From Deltaproteobacteria bacterium (GTDB taxonomy: Bacteria > Bdellovibrionota_B > Oligoflexia > Oligoflexales > CAIYRB01), in contig VGTI01000003.1 in assembly GCA_016874735.1 (NCBI GenBank), forward strand, positions 1-64,000: 64,000 nt of DNA, given 5' to 3'. Positions 35,082-43,780 of this stretch are shown here, one piece after another. The position numbers and the translations under genes were made by a program. Positions within the stretch are counted from its first letter, which is position 1. Each line of letters opens with the position of its first letter. The notes under the pieces were generated by a model. That model had not been told where the DNA came from. It did not search any database and saw only the letters and a program-made list of their open reading frames with translations.

Positions 35082-37535
35082 TCAACTTGCAAGATTCTTA
35101 GCACCCCGCTCACCACCTACCGACTGCATGTCGCCAGCAACCTGAAACACGGAGCTTTGCAGTTCAAACATAATTTCTGCTACATCGATGTAAGTTTTAA
35201 CGAAAGTTACCTTTATTTTCTTCTTCACATTCACAGGCAGTTGGTCAAATGCCCCTCGGTTTTTCTCAGGTAATAATACATGCTCAACACCCTCTCTCTG
35301 AGCGGCAAGTAGTTTCTCCTTCAATCCGCCAATAGGTAGTACCTTCCCGTGGAGGGTGATTTCACCCGTCATCGCAATCTTTTCCTTGGGTGCCTTCCCC
35401 AGGAGCGCCGAGAGAATTGACGTCGCCAAAGCAATTCCAGCGGACGGTCCATCCTTAGGCACGGCACCGGCAGGAAGATGTATGTGGATTTCGTTTTCCA
35501 CAAGATTTTTGGCATCAACACCAAATTCAACAGCACGAGATCTTATGTAGCTCAACGCAGTCTGAGCAGACTCTTTCATGACGTCACCTAGTTGCCCTGT
35601 CAGTACCAGCTTAGACCTAGTACCAGGCAACAGATTTGTCTCGATTGCCATCACTTCACCACCGTAGCTCGTATAAGCAAGGCCCAGAGAGACCCCCGTT
35701 ACCGGATCAAGGTGGTAAAAATCGTCGTCAAATCGCTTGACGCCCAAATGTTTCTCTACCAATTGGGGCGTTAATTTGATGACCGTCCGCTTGGTCGAGT
35801 CCGTGTCCTCTTCTGCATACTGACGCGCTATCTTTCGACAAACTGATGCTATTTGCTTTTCTAAACCCCTTAGACCACTTTCACGCGTATATGCGTTAAT
35901 GATCGTGGTCAAAGAGTTTCGCGAAAACACAACCTCTGAATCGTTAAGGCCTGATTCTTTTAACTGCTTTGGCACTAAATACTGATTTGCTATAATGAGC
36001 TTCTCCTCTTCTGAGTAGCCCGATACCTCGATTATCTCCAGACGATCACGCAATGGCCCCGGAATGGTCTCCAAAGAGTTGCAGTTTGCAATGAAGAAAA
36101 CATCCGAAAGGTCAAAAGAAACCCCCAGGTAGTGATCGACGAAGTTTTTATTTTGTTCGGGATCCAGAACTTCAAGTAGTGCCGATGCCGGGTCTCCTCG
36201 ATGATCTGACCCCATTTTGTCGATCTCGTCCAGCATGATCAGAGGGTTACTACTTTTGACTTGTTTAAGGCTAGTGATCAGACGGCCCGGGTACGCACCG
36301 ACATAAGTCTTTCTATGGCCACGTATATCGGCCTCATCCCGGACCCCCCCAAGTGAGATGCGAGAGAAGTGTCTGCCCATCGCTCTCGCCACTGATTTAC
36401 CCAGACTAGTCTTACCGACACCCGGCGGACCAACGAAACATATGATTGGGCTTTTAGCGCGCGGGTTAAGTTTTTTTACTGCTAGATATTCAATGATACG
36501 GTCTTTCACCTGGTCTAGGCCGTAATGATCCTCATCTAGGACGTTTTTGACATCTTTGAGGTTTAATTTGTCCTCTGTGCGTAATTCCCAAGGTAACGCT
36601 AAAATTGTTTCGACGTGCGTCCGCGTTAAAGCAGCCTCGCTAGTATCTGAGTGCATTCTTTCAAGACGCCTCAATTGGCGAGAAGCCTCTTCCTTGGCTT
36701 CAACGCTTAGTTTAACGTCCTCCATTTTCTTCCATAGCGCTTCAATTTCCTCCTTGCCATCGGAATCACCGAGTTCAGTTTTGATCGCTCGCATTTGCTC
36801 CCGCAGATAATGCTCGCGCTGCATTCGGCTGATCTCTTCCTTGGCCTGAGATTGAATACGCACCTGCATCTGGTAAACTTCGATTTCGCGAGATAAAAAG
36901 CGATGAACCGCACGGAGTCTTTCGGTTGGGTTGTAAACCGCGAGAATCCCCTGCGCTTCTTGAACTTTTAGTCCGAGATTAGCCGCCACTAAATCAGCCA
37001 AGCGTCCAGGATCTGTCACATCTTCCAAGACCATCAAGATGTCTGGTGACAGAACTTTACCGAGACTCACAACTTTTTCCAAATTTTCTCGCGTTGCCCG
37101 AATCATCGCTTCGATTTCCGGGGTATTCTTTACAATGACCGGCTCCTCGATTACCTTCACACGCACCGAAGGAAACGGCTCGCTTGAAATCAGGCCCGAA
37201 ATTTCGGCCTTCGATATGCCTTGCACTAGAACTTTCATTCTTCCATCTGGTAACTTCCTCGTGCGCATAATCGAACAAACAGTACCAGTGTCGTACACAT
37301 CGAATGGAGCTTCTAGAGAGCAGTTAAGACTATCAGTCTGTTCACCAGCGACCTTAAAGGCTGATAAAAAAATCTTTCGCTGATGGGCTAGTGCATGCTC
37401 TACAGCATTAATGCACAGATCTTCGTTGATGAAGACTGGCACAATCATGTGGGGAAATACCACGATATCCTTAAGCGGCAGCAAGGGCATCTCGGTGTTG
37501 ATGTCGGTGAGCTGGTTACTGCTTTGTCCGGTCAT
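35082..37535 (-). CDS. lon: ATP-dependent protease Lon
   Basis: 817 residues from an ATG with AAGGAGAG upstream. The N-terminal LON substrate-binding domain begins 'MPLLPLKDIVVFPHMIVPVF'. A coiled-coil linker and an AAA+ module follow, with Walker A 'GPPGVGKTS' and Walker B 'IMLDEIDKMG'. The C-terminal serine-lysine protease has 'PKDGPSAG' (catalytic Ser) and the downstream Lys in 'GLKEKLL'. Degrades misfolded and regulatory proteins in the cytoplasm. Typical length. On the same strand as, and 152 bases after, the DnaJ-CTD gene and grpE. Confidence 0.98.
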   Translation of the reverse strand: MTGQSSNQLTDINTEMPLLPLKDIVVFPHMIVPVFINEDLCINAVEHALAHQRKIFLSAFKVAGEQTDSLNCSLEAPFDVYDTGTVCSIMRTRKLPDGRMKVLVQGISKAEISGLISSEPFPSVRVKVIEEPVIVKNTPEIEAMIRATRENLEKVVSLGKVLSPDILMVLEDVTDPGRLADLVAANLGLKVQEAQGILAVYNPTERLRAVHRFLSREIEVYQMQVRIQSQAKEEISRMQREHYLREQMRAIKTELGDSDGKEEIEALWKKMEDVKLSVEAKEEASRQLRRLERMHSDTSEAALTRTHVETILALPWELRTEDKLNLKDVKNVLDEDHYGLDQVKDRIIEYLAVKKLNPRAKSPIICFVGPPGVGKTSLGKSVARAMGRHFSRISLGGVRDEADIRGHRKTYVGAYPGRLITSLKQVKSSNPLIMLDEIDKMGSDHRGDPASALLEVLDPEQNKNFVDHYLGVSFDLSDVFFIANCNSLETIPGPLRDRLEIIEVSGYSEEEKLIIANQYLVPKQLKESGLNDSEVVFSRNSLTTIINAYTRESGLRGLEKQIASVCRKIARQYAEEDTDSTKRTVIKLTPQLVEKHLGVKRFDDDFYHLDPVTGVSLGLAYTSYGGEVMAIETNLLPGTRSKLVLTGQLGDVMKESAQTALSYIRSRAVEFGVDAKNLVENEIHIHLPAGAVPKDGPSAGIALATSILSALLGKAPKEKIAMTGEITLHGKVLPIGGLKEKLLAAQREGVEHVLLPEKNRGAFDQLPVNVKKKIKVTFVKTYIDVAEIMFELQSSVFQVAGDMQSVGGERGAKNLAS

Positions 37536-37686
37536 CCAAGGCTCTCCTTACTAGTTGCTAATCGCAAAAGTAGATTCAGTATTCGCATCAACGATATCGG
37601 CACCATCTCGTGTGAGCTTGAGGCCAACAATTCTTTTAGGTGTAAAATTCTCTGGGGACCGAAGTCTGACTGGAGGGAACTCACTT

Positions 37687-38115
37687 TTACTTAAGATGAA
37701 TAATAACTATCAAATCGCCTAAATTCTCGGCATCTTTGTCGCCGATGCCTGCAAATGTGAGACGACTACCATCGATCGTACCGGGAGGGATTGGAACACT
37801 GAGAGATACAGGCTGCCTGATTGGCTTTTCACTCTCAAGGCTGCCCTTAACGCTTCTCGAACAGCGGACAACAACTTCTCCACCAATTTGAGCCAACTCA
37901 TGACTAATCCAAAGCGGCACATGCAGATCCAGGTCGGAATGTGTTTTTTGCCAAGATTCAAAAGAGATTTCCTCTAAACTTGTTTGTTCGCAAAAAGCAT
38001 TGATGGATTGTCGATCTTCATTTCTAGGGGGGTGAGACTTGGGAGGGGCGGCTGCTTTCTGTTTCCGCTTCTGCTTACTACGCAGCCGTTTCAAGGAGGG
38101 ATTGGACTCTTTCAT
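37687..38115 (-). CDS. DnaJ C-terminal-domain-only protein without a J domain
   Basis: 142 residues. The first ~30 are very basic (KRLRSKQKRKQK). Residues ~60-142 match the end of the DnaJ/CbpA substrate-binding region: 'DLDLHVPLWISHELAQIGGEVVV', 'PVSLSVPIPPGTIDGSRLTFAGIGD', 'GDLIVIIHLK'. The HPD-containing J domain, the Gly/Phe linker and the zinc-finger region of DnaJ are all absent. It lies 18 bases downstream of grpE on the same strand. Without HPD it cannot stimulate DnaK in the usual way. It might bind clients or regulate the machine. A decayed dnaJ is the alternative. Confidence 0.72.
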   Translation of the reverse strand: MKESNPSLKRLRSKQKRKQKAAAPPKSHPPRNEDRQSINAFCEQTSLEEISFESWQKTHSDLDLHVPLWISHELAQIGGEVVVRCSRSVKGSLESEKPIRQPVSLSVPIPPGTIDGSRLTFAGIGDKDAENLGDLIVIIHLK

Positions 38116-38133
38116 TTCGCTGGCACCGATTTT

Positions 38134-38724
38134 TCAACCACCAGATGGTGTCAGCACACTCACCATAGCTGGTCTAATTAGCCTACCGTGCAATTGATAT
38201 CCTCTAGCATACTCGTTTCCAACGGTATCGATCTTAACATCCGCAGAATCAATTCGCTGTATTGCCTGATGCAAGTGCGGATCGAATGGTGCATCCTTTG
38301 CGACGATGGGCTCTAGACCATGCTTAGAGCAGACTTCGACTAGCTGACGGCGGACCATGATCATTCCTTCCGCAAACGCTTCAACACTGGCAGGGTCTGT
38401 CAGTGCCTTGACACTGCAATCTTCGGGTATCGCCTTTTCGAAACTATCGAGCACGGGAAGCAGGTCCTTAAAAATCGTCTCAAGCCCAAATTTCATTAAA
38501 TCTAAACGCTCTCGCTCCTGGCGACGTCGCATGTTCTCCATGTCAGCATGAACTCGAACATATTTATCCTTCAGGTCCTTGATCTCGTCTTGCAGTTTCG
38601 CTCTTTCATCGTCACCTGGTTCTGACTGAGGATTCGTCTCCCCAGAGTCCACCTGATGTGAGCTGTTTTGAACGTCTTTCGGGATGCTAGGGTCAGTTTG
38701 AGTATTGTTTTGATCTGCTTGCAT
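38134..38724 (-). CDS. grpE: Nucleotide exchange factor GrpE
   Basis: 196 residues: an acidic, disordered start, then the long paired helix 'KDKYVRVHADMENMRRRQERER' (~50-71). The beta-domain comes next with 'DPHLHQAIQRI' and the C-terminal 'GYQLHGRLIRPAMVSV' signature. GrpE releases ADP from DnaK and so sets the refolding cycle; it acts with the dnaK gene at 10.2 kb. Forms a likely operon with the DnaJ-CTD gene and possibly lon. Confidence 0.96.
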   Translation of the reverse strand: MQADQNNTQTDPSIPKDVQNSSHQVDSGETNPQSEPGDDERAKLQDEIKDLKDKYVRVHADMENMRRRQERERLDLMKFGLETIFKDLLPVLDSFEKAIPEDCSVKALTDPASVEAFAEGMIMVRRQLVEVCSKHGLEPIVAKDAPFDPHLHQAIQRIDSADVKIDTVGNEYARGYQLHGRLIRPAMVSVLTPSGG

Positions 38725-38899
38725 GACTTATTTCCCAAGTATTCTCTAGGTTCAATGCATAGGAATTAATAAGTCATCAAAGAATTCTGGGCAAGGGTAA
38801 GCCGCGGTGGGGTAGGTACATTGTCTATCGTATCATGTCTGTGGCTGAGGAAAAGGGACCGGCCAGTACATTTTACGAAAAAAATATGCCTCTTGAATG

Positions 38900-38929
38900 T
38901 TGACACTTCCTAGACCCCACTGTTACAAA
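38900..38929 (+). promoter_or_regulatory. Candidate promoter for the Fis-type regulator
   Basis: TTGACA at 38900-38905, an 18-base spacer, and TACAAA at 38924-38929 with an extended TGT just before it. The implied transcription start (~38936) gives a ~65-base leader to the GTG at 39001. Confidence 0.6.
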
Positions 38930-39000
38930 ATTCCTCTCTGAAATTGGCACCATCTGATGGCCTCTGCCAACAGTGTTGGTCAAAATCTTGGAGTTATCTT

Positions 39001-39381
39001 GTGGATCCTGTCCGCGCGTCTGCGCAGAACTCAACTCTAGCCGCAACTGCGGAACCCTCCCGTGAAATGCCCGAGGTTCACGGTGCTGCGCAGTCTAGTC
39101 GCCCCGAAGGACTCGGTCAGATTGACGCTGAGCTCGCTAATCGGCTGGATAGACACTCGCTCGAGTCCATTGTAGAACTAAAGATCAGTAGGTTCTTGGA
39201 TCAGATCGGGACCTTTTACCCCGAGGATCTCCACGCACTGATCATGAAGAAAGTAGAAAAACCCCTACTAGGACAGATCCTAAGGCGTACTGGTGGCAAT
39301 CAGGTACACGCCTCGAAAATACTTGGCATCAATCGCAACACGTTGCGAAAAAAAATGAAGCTTTATGGCTTCAATGTTTGA
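39001..39381 (+). CDS. Fis-type DNA-binding regulator
   Basis: 126 residues from the GTG at 39001, chosen because GGAG lies eight bases upstream; an earlier TTG at 38944 has no ribosome site and would be almost leaderless. The C-terminal ~50 residues are an HTH_8/Fis domain: 'VEKPLLGQILRRTGGNQVHASKILGINRNTLRKKM'. The N-terminal ~70 residues are low-complexity and unlike Fis itself. It could be a nucleoid or sigma-54-type accessory DNA binder. Convergent with dnaB. Confidence 0.85.
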   Translation: MDPVRASAQNSTLAATAEPSREMPEVHGAAQSSRPEGLGQIDAELANRLDRHSLESIVELKISRFLDQIGTFYPEDLHALIMKKVEKPLLGQILRRTGGNQVHASKILGINRNTLRKKMKLYGFNV

Positions 39382-39397
39382 ACGCTGGAATACGCGG

Positions 39398-40732
39398 TTA
39401 GGACTGCTGCAGGTTCGTAAATTTTAGAAAGTTTGGGGCAAAGGCGACGTAGATGTCCTGCAGGGACCCATGTCGGTTCTTGGCGATGCGTATCATCGCC
39501 TTGCCCGCATCTTCTGAGTTTGGGTTGTAATACTCGTCCCTATACAAAAATAGTATCATATCGGCATCTTGCTCCATCGAGCCAGACTCTCGCAAATCAC
39601 TCAATTTGGGCACCTTGTCCGGCCGACTTTCAACCCCTCGATTGAGCTGAGCAAGTGCGATTACAGGAACGTTGAGCTCTTTGGCTAACGCCTTCAGTCC
39701 CCCAGAGATCTCAGAAATCTCGCGCTCTCTACTCTCATACTTTTTTGTTCCGGACGGCCCCATCAATTGCAGGTAGTCGATGACGATCAGATCGAGTCCA
39801 TGCTCCTTTTTAAAACGACGGCAGCGCGAGCGCAATTCAAGCAGCGAGATACCAGGTGTCTCGTCTATACCAAGGACAGCAGGCATCGTCGCAATCGCTC
39901 GCGTGCCATGCATCAACCTATCCAATTCTTCCTCGTTCAGATCGCCCTTCCGCATTCGTGATGAGTCAATCCTCGCCTCACTTGCGATTATCCGCTCCAT
40001 CAACTGAGTTTTCGACATTTCAAGTGTGAAAACGACCGTCGATTTTCCTGCTCTAACGGCATTGATACAGCAGTTTAGAGCAAAAGCGGTCTTACCCATA
40101 CCTGGACGCGCAGCTAAGATTACGAGGTCACTTCGCTGCCATCCACCTGTATTACGATCCAAGTCAATAAATTCAGACGGCACACCGGTCATCTGACCAT
40201 CACTGTTCAACCTATTTTCGATTTCAGTGATAGTCTTATCAAGAACCTCGTGAGTAGTAGAAATACCGCCAGTATCCTGCTGATTAGCGATAGCTATAAA
40301 CTCTTTTTCGATGTCCTCAATGAACCCTGAGACCTCGCCATCATAGGCCATAGCCTTTTTGACGGTGGTCTGACAGGCGTCGATGATCCTCCTGAGATAA
40401 TAGTAATCGCTGACTACTCGAGCATAGTACTCTACGTTCTGAGTAAACGGTGAGTTCTCAGTTAGCTCAACCAGGTACGCCGGCCCGAGAAAATCGTCAT
40501 CGGCTTGACCACGGCGCAGTCGCTCGGCAACTGTTAGTATGTCTGTGGGTTCATTTTGCTGATACAACTCACACATCGCTTCAAAAATGTCGCGATGAGC
40601 GTCGAGATAGAACTGCTCAGCAGAAAGTTTATCTGCAATCAGGTTAAAGGCGTCCGCGTCCCGAAGAACAGCCCCTAAAACCGCCTTCTCGGCGTCAAGG
40701 GAATGTGGCGGCGCCAATACCTGTGCTGTCAT
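39398..40732 (-). CDS. dnaB: Replicative DNA helicase DnaB
   Basis: 444 residues from the ATG at 40732, with AAGAG upstream; the frame also extends past it but the DnaB N-terminus begins here. The N-terminal primase-interaction domain shows 'PPHSLDAEKAVLGAVLRD'. The RecA-like motor has 'AARPGMGKTAFALN' (Walker A), 'DLIVIDYLQLM' (Walker B) and 'LSDLRESGSMEQDADMILFLYRDEYY'. Hexameric 5'-3' helicase at the fork. It follows rplI by 24 bases. Confidence 0.97.
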   Translation of the reverse strand: MTAQVLAPPHSLDAEKAVLGAVLRDADAFNLIADKLSAEQFYLDAHRDIFEAMCELYQQNEPTDILTVAERLRRGQADDDFLGPAYLVELTENSPFTQNVEYYARVVSDYYYLRRIIDACQTTVKKAMAYDGEVSGFIEDIEKEFIAIANQQDTGGISTTHEVLDKTITEIENRLNSDGQMTGVPSEFIDLDRNTGGWQRSDLVILAARPGMGKTAFALNCCINAVRAGKSTVVFTLEMSKTQLMERIIASEARIDSSRMRKGDLNEEELDRLMHGTRAIATMPAVLGIDETPGISLLELRSRCRRFKKEHGLDLIVIDYLQLMGPSGTKKYESREREISEISGGLKALAKELNVPVIALAQLNRGVESRPDKVPKLSDLRESGSMEQDADMILFLYRDEYYNPNSEDAGKAMIRIAKNRHGSLQDIYVAFAPNFLKFTNLQQS

Positions 40733-40755
40733 AGCTACTCTTAACGGTACGAATG

Positions 40756-41202
40756 TTACTGAGCGGCAACGACCCAAACTTTGAACTTAGGAACTACTTC
40801 ACTGTGCAGCTTAACTTGAGCTGTGTAAACACCGACCTTCTTGATCTCCTCAAGAATGGTAATGTCTTTCCTAGACACGTTAAGCCCTTCGGCCTGCAGC
40901 TGAGCTTCCAGTTCGGCGACCGTTACAGAGCCGAAAATCTTCTCATCTTCCCCGACCTGCTTGGCAACGGTTACGGAGGTTTTCTCGATCTTCGCAGCTA
41001 ATTCCTTAGCTGCAGCGAGCACCTTCTCGCGCTTCTTGTCCAGCACCCTTTTGTGATGAGCCAAAGCTGCTTTGTTTTCCTCGTTAGCCACTGCGGCTAG
41101 GCCGCGAGGCAACAAGAAATTACGTGCATAGCCATTGCGAACATTAACAACGTCGCCAATCGAACCCAAGTTCGACACTTCTTGCGTTAAGATTAATTTC
41201 AT
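40756..41202 (-). CDS. rplI: 50S ribosomal protein L9
   Basis: 148 residues with the L9 N-domain 'MKLILTQEVSNLGSIGDVVNVRNGYARNFLLPRGLA' (1-36), a long connecting helix and the C-domain. Binds domain V of 23S rRNA. It sits directly after rpsF (27 bases) and before dnaB. rpsR (S18), usually between rpsF and rplI, is absent here. Confidence 0.97.
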   Translation of the reverse strand: MKLILTQEVSNLGSIGDVVNVRNGYARNFLLPRGLAAVANEENKAALAHHKRVLDKKREKVLAAAKELAAKIEKTSVTVAKQVGEDEKIFGSVTVAELEAQLQAEGLNVSRKDITILEEIKKVGVYTAQVKLHSEVVPKFKVWVVAAQ

Positions 41203-41229
41203 GACCTTATCCCCAACCGGCAGTCCAAT

Positions 41230-41619
41230 TTATTCTTTGCGGCGCTTCTGCTCAAGATCGCGTTCACGAGCTTCACGCTCTTGTTTCGCGAGCTCGGCCT
41301 TACGGGCTTCTACGTCAATGCCACCGTCCCCTGATTCCAACTTGACTACAAGGTGACGTAAGACATTGTCATCAATGCGCATCAAGCGTTCCATCTCGGC
41401 AAGGTTCGCCGGCGTCCCAACAAAGTCATAATTTACATAGTTGCCACGGAAGCACTTGTTTATTGGATAAACCAACTTTTTGTTGCCCCAAGCATCTTTC
41501 TTAAGAATCTGTCCGCCGTCCTTGATCATCAAGGCTTCGTACCCTTCAAGTACTTTTAGAGCCTCGGCTTCCGGGAGATCCCCTTTAGTGATGATCGTAA
41601 AATCGTATTCTCTTAACAA
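41230..41619 (-). CDS. rpsF: 30S ribosomal protein S6
   Basis: 129 residues, TTG start at 41619 with GGGAGATGGAAG upstream. The S6 fold shows 'YDFTIITKGDL', 'LVYPINKCFRGNYVNYDF' and 'MRIDDNVLRHLVVKL'. A charged tail of ~25 residues (Arg/Glu/Lys) extends the C-terminus, as in many species. First of the rpsF-rplI-dnaB run. Confidence 0.96.
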   Translation of the reverse strand: MLREYDFTIITKGDLPEAEALKVLEGYEALMIKDGGQILKKDAWGNKKLVYPINKCFRGNYVNYDFVGTPANLAEMERLMRIDDNVLRHLVVKLESGDGGIDVEARKAELAKQEREARERDLEQKRRKE

Positions 41620-41677
41620 CTTCCATCTCCCTTTCGGATTAAACAGCCAGCAAACTATTTGCCAGCAAGAGAGTTAC

Positions 41678-42220
41678 TCACTTTTGCTTATCGAAAATCT
41701 GCTTCAACCGAAGCTCAACTTCGGACCGCATCTCCTCGCCCAGAGCTTTTAACTCTGTGTCTGACAACTCACTCAACACCCAGTCTGCCGTATCTCTGTT
41801 GTCGGGCGGACGCCCGACACCCAGCTTCAACCGATGGAAATTATTATTTCCAGTCTCTTCGATGATGCTTCTAACACCGTTGTGACCGCCGTGGCCACCA
41901 CCTTCCCTAGCTCGTACCTTGCCTGACGGCAAATCAACGTCATCAAAACAAACGATTGTGTCCTCGGGATTGATTTTAAAAAACCTTTGGACCGCACCTA
42001 CCGATCGACCACTCAAATTCATAAAGGTCATCGGCTTCAGAAATACACACGCCTGCCCTAACACAATGCCCTTGGCAATGTCACCGTTGAATTTAGCCTG
42101 CCCACTTTCCCACGAGGCACCAGAGTTAGCCACAAGCAGATCAACCATAAGAAATCCAGCGTTGTGGCGAGTCTCTTTGTACTTCGGGCCAGGGTTACCA
42201 AGCCCAACGATTAACTTCAT
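41678..42220 (-). CDS. pth: Peptidyl-tRNA hydrolase
   Basis: 180 residues: N-terminal 'LIVGLGNPGPKYKETRHNAGFL' (catalytic His in RHN), 'FLKPMTFMNLSGRSV', and 'DLPSGKVRAREGGGHGGHNGVRSI'. Hydrolyses peptidyl-tRNA released from stalled ribosomes. Its coupling to rplY (upstream, 12 bases) is typical. Confidence 0.97.
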   Translation of the reverse strand: MKLIVGLGNPGPKYKETRHNAGFLMVDLLVANSGASWESGQAKFNGDIAKGIVLGQACVFLKPMTFMNLSGRSVGAVQRFFKINPEDTIVCFDDVDLPSGKVRAREGGGHGGHNGVRSIIEETGNNNFHRLKLGVGRPPDNRDTADWVLSELSDTELKALGEEMRSEVELRLKQIFDKQK

Positions 42221-42232
42221 AATTACAACGAC

Positions 42233-42523
42233 TTAGGTCAGGGGGGCCAAATCGACGTGCAATGCCAAGCGTTTGACTGGATCGACTTGGAGCTCGGTAA
42301 TACGAACCCGCTGGCTCTTGCCGTCAACCAACAGATCAAATTGTTTATCGCAGTCACGCCAAGCTTTTGAGAGCAATTTGGGATCCAGCTCCAACAATGT
42401 GGATTGGCCCTTGGCATTCAGGACAGCAGGTACTTTGCCATTACGGCGCAGCTTACGAGTGTAGCTCTTACCTAAACCAGTACGCAGCGTTGCCTCAATG
42501 GACACATCTTTCTTATTCGACAT
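42233..42523 (-). CDS. rplY: 50S ribosomal protein L25
   Basis: 96 residues from the ATG at 42523 with GGAG upstream (a GTG one codon before is possible). The N-terminal 5S-rRNA-binding domain has 'TGLGKSYTRKLRRNGKVPAVL' and 'ITELQVDPVKRLALHVDL'. This is the short form without the CTC C-terminal extension. Precedes pth. Confidence 0.93.
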   Translation of the reverse strand: MSNKKDVSIEATLRTGLGKSYTRKLRRNGKVPAVLNAKGQSTLLELDPKLLSKAWRDCDKQFDLLVDGKSQRVRITELQVDPVKRLALHVDLAPLT

Positions 42524-42624
42524 CACACAACTCCAACAGTATAGAGGCAGGTCTTATAGCGGGAAGGTGAAAAGCTTTCAACTATGTTCGCAGAGGATTT
42601 TCTTTTCTCTTTAGTTTCAATTGC

Positions 42625-43560
42625 TTATATGAACAAAGCGCTAATGGAATCATCGTTGTGGATTCGACGGATGGCCTTACCCATGAGTTCAGCTATGCTT
42701 AATTGGGTTATTTTTGAACACTTCTTAGCCTCGCTAGGCAGCTGAATCGAGTCGGTGACTACCAGTTCCTCTAGCTTAGAGCGCTCTAAGTTCTCTATTG
42801 CCGGACCGCTCAGCACGGGATGGCTTATAGCTGCTCGTACAGAAAGTCCGCCGGCAGCAAAAAGAGCGTCTGCAGCCTTAGTCAATGAACCTGCCGTATC
42901 CACTATATCGTCAATGATTAAACAGTTTTTACCCTTTACATCGCCGATGATATTCATCACGGCACTCTCGTTTGGTTTGTCACGACGCTTATCCACGATC
43001 GCCAACCCACAGTTAAAGTGCTTGGCCATCGCCCTAGCTCTTTCCACCCCCCCGGCGTCCGGGGAGACTACGACGAGATTTTCCATCCTACGAAAATAAG
43101 TGCTGAAGATTGGCTTGGCATATAGATGGTCTACGGCAATATTGAAAAAACCCTGAATGGCAGAGGTGTGCAGTTCCAGGGTGAGAACGCGATTGAAGTT
43201 GGCCGTCTGCAATAAATCGGCGACCAATTTGGCTGAAATTGGTGTACGCGGGGCGCTTTTTCGCTCCTGTCGTGCATAGCCAAAATACGGGGCCACAAGT
43301 GTAACACGAGCAGCTGAAGCGCGATGGGCGGCGTCAGCCATAATCATTGCTTCCATCAAGTGCTGATTAGCTGGTCGCGATAGCGACTGAACGATAAAGA
43401 CATCTCGACCGCGAACGTTACTGTTGAGCTCGACCCTTGTCTCACCGTCGGCAAACTGGGATACAACAGCCTCACCTAGGGGCATATCTAGCCAATCGCA
43501 GATTTTCTCAGCCAACGGACGATTTGCGTTGCCGGAGAAAACAATTAACTCTGCGTCCAT
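42625..43560 (-). CDS. prs: Ribose-phosphate pyrophosphokinase
   Basis: 311 residues from the ATG at 43560 (SD GGAGC; the TTG at 43572 overlaps the SD itself). Class I PRPP synthase: 'FSGNANRPLAEKICDWL', the 'RQERKSAPRTPISAKLVADLL' flexible loop and the PRPP loop 'LIIDDIVDTAGSL' are all present. Makes PRPP for nucleotides, His and Trp. tRNA-Gln lies 60 bases upstream in the same direction. Confidence 0.97.
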   Translation of the reverse strand: MDAELIVFSGNANRPLAEKICDWLDMPLGEAVVSQFADGETRVELNSNVRGRDVFIVQSLSRPANQHLMEAMIMADAAHRASAARVTLVAPYFGYARQERKSAPRTPISAKLVADLLQTANFNRVLTLELHTSAIQGFFNIAVDHLYAKPIFSTYFRRMENLVVVSPDAGGVERARAMAKHFNCGLAIVDKRRDKPNESAVMNIIGDVKGKNCLIIDDIVDTAGSLTKAADALFAAGGLSVRAAISHPVLSGPAIENLERSKLEELVVTDSIQLPSEAKKCSKITQLSIAELMGKAIRRIHNDDSISALFI

Positions 43561-43620
43561 GTCTAGCTCCAAAAGAGGCAGGTAAGCTTGATTCTGTGCC
43601 AGGAATACATGAAATTAGAT

Positions 43621-43695
43621 TGGCTGGGGCGGAAGGGATCGAACCTTCGAATGCCGGAATCAAAATCCGGTGCCTTACCACTTGGCGACGCCCCA
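43621..43695 (-). tRNA. tRNA-Gln (anticodon TTG)
   Basis: Cloverleaf read leftwards from 43695: acceptor TGGGGCG with CGCCCCA, discriminator G and encoded CCA (43621-43623). The anticodon stem is CCGGA/TCCGG with loop T-T-TTG-A-T, and the T-loop is TTCGATC. The T-stem is AAGG-type. Confidence 0.96.
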
Positions 43696-43735
43696 CTATC
43701 AGGAGAGACCTACGCTCCACTCTGTGGAGGCATTA

Positions 43736-43763
43736 AATATATTGTGGCGTACCCAGGTGTCAA
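43736..43763 (-). promoter_or_regulatory. Strong promoter of tRNA-Gln (and perhaps prs)
   Basis: On the minus strand, TTGACA (43758-43763), a 16-base spacer, and TATATT (43736-43741). Transcription would start about 34 bases before the tRNA. Confidence 0.85.
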
Positions 43764-43780
43764 CTGCGATGAGATTTTTC

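Noticed and set aside
37395-37694. 99-codon plus-strand frame between lon and the DnaJ-CTD gene
   Set aside because: Covers the lon 5' end in antisense and has no domain; the gap likely carries the lon promoter instead.
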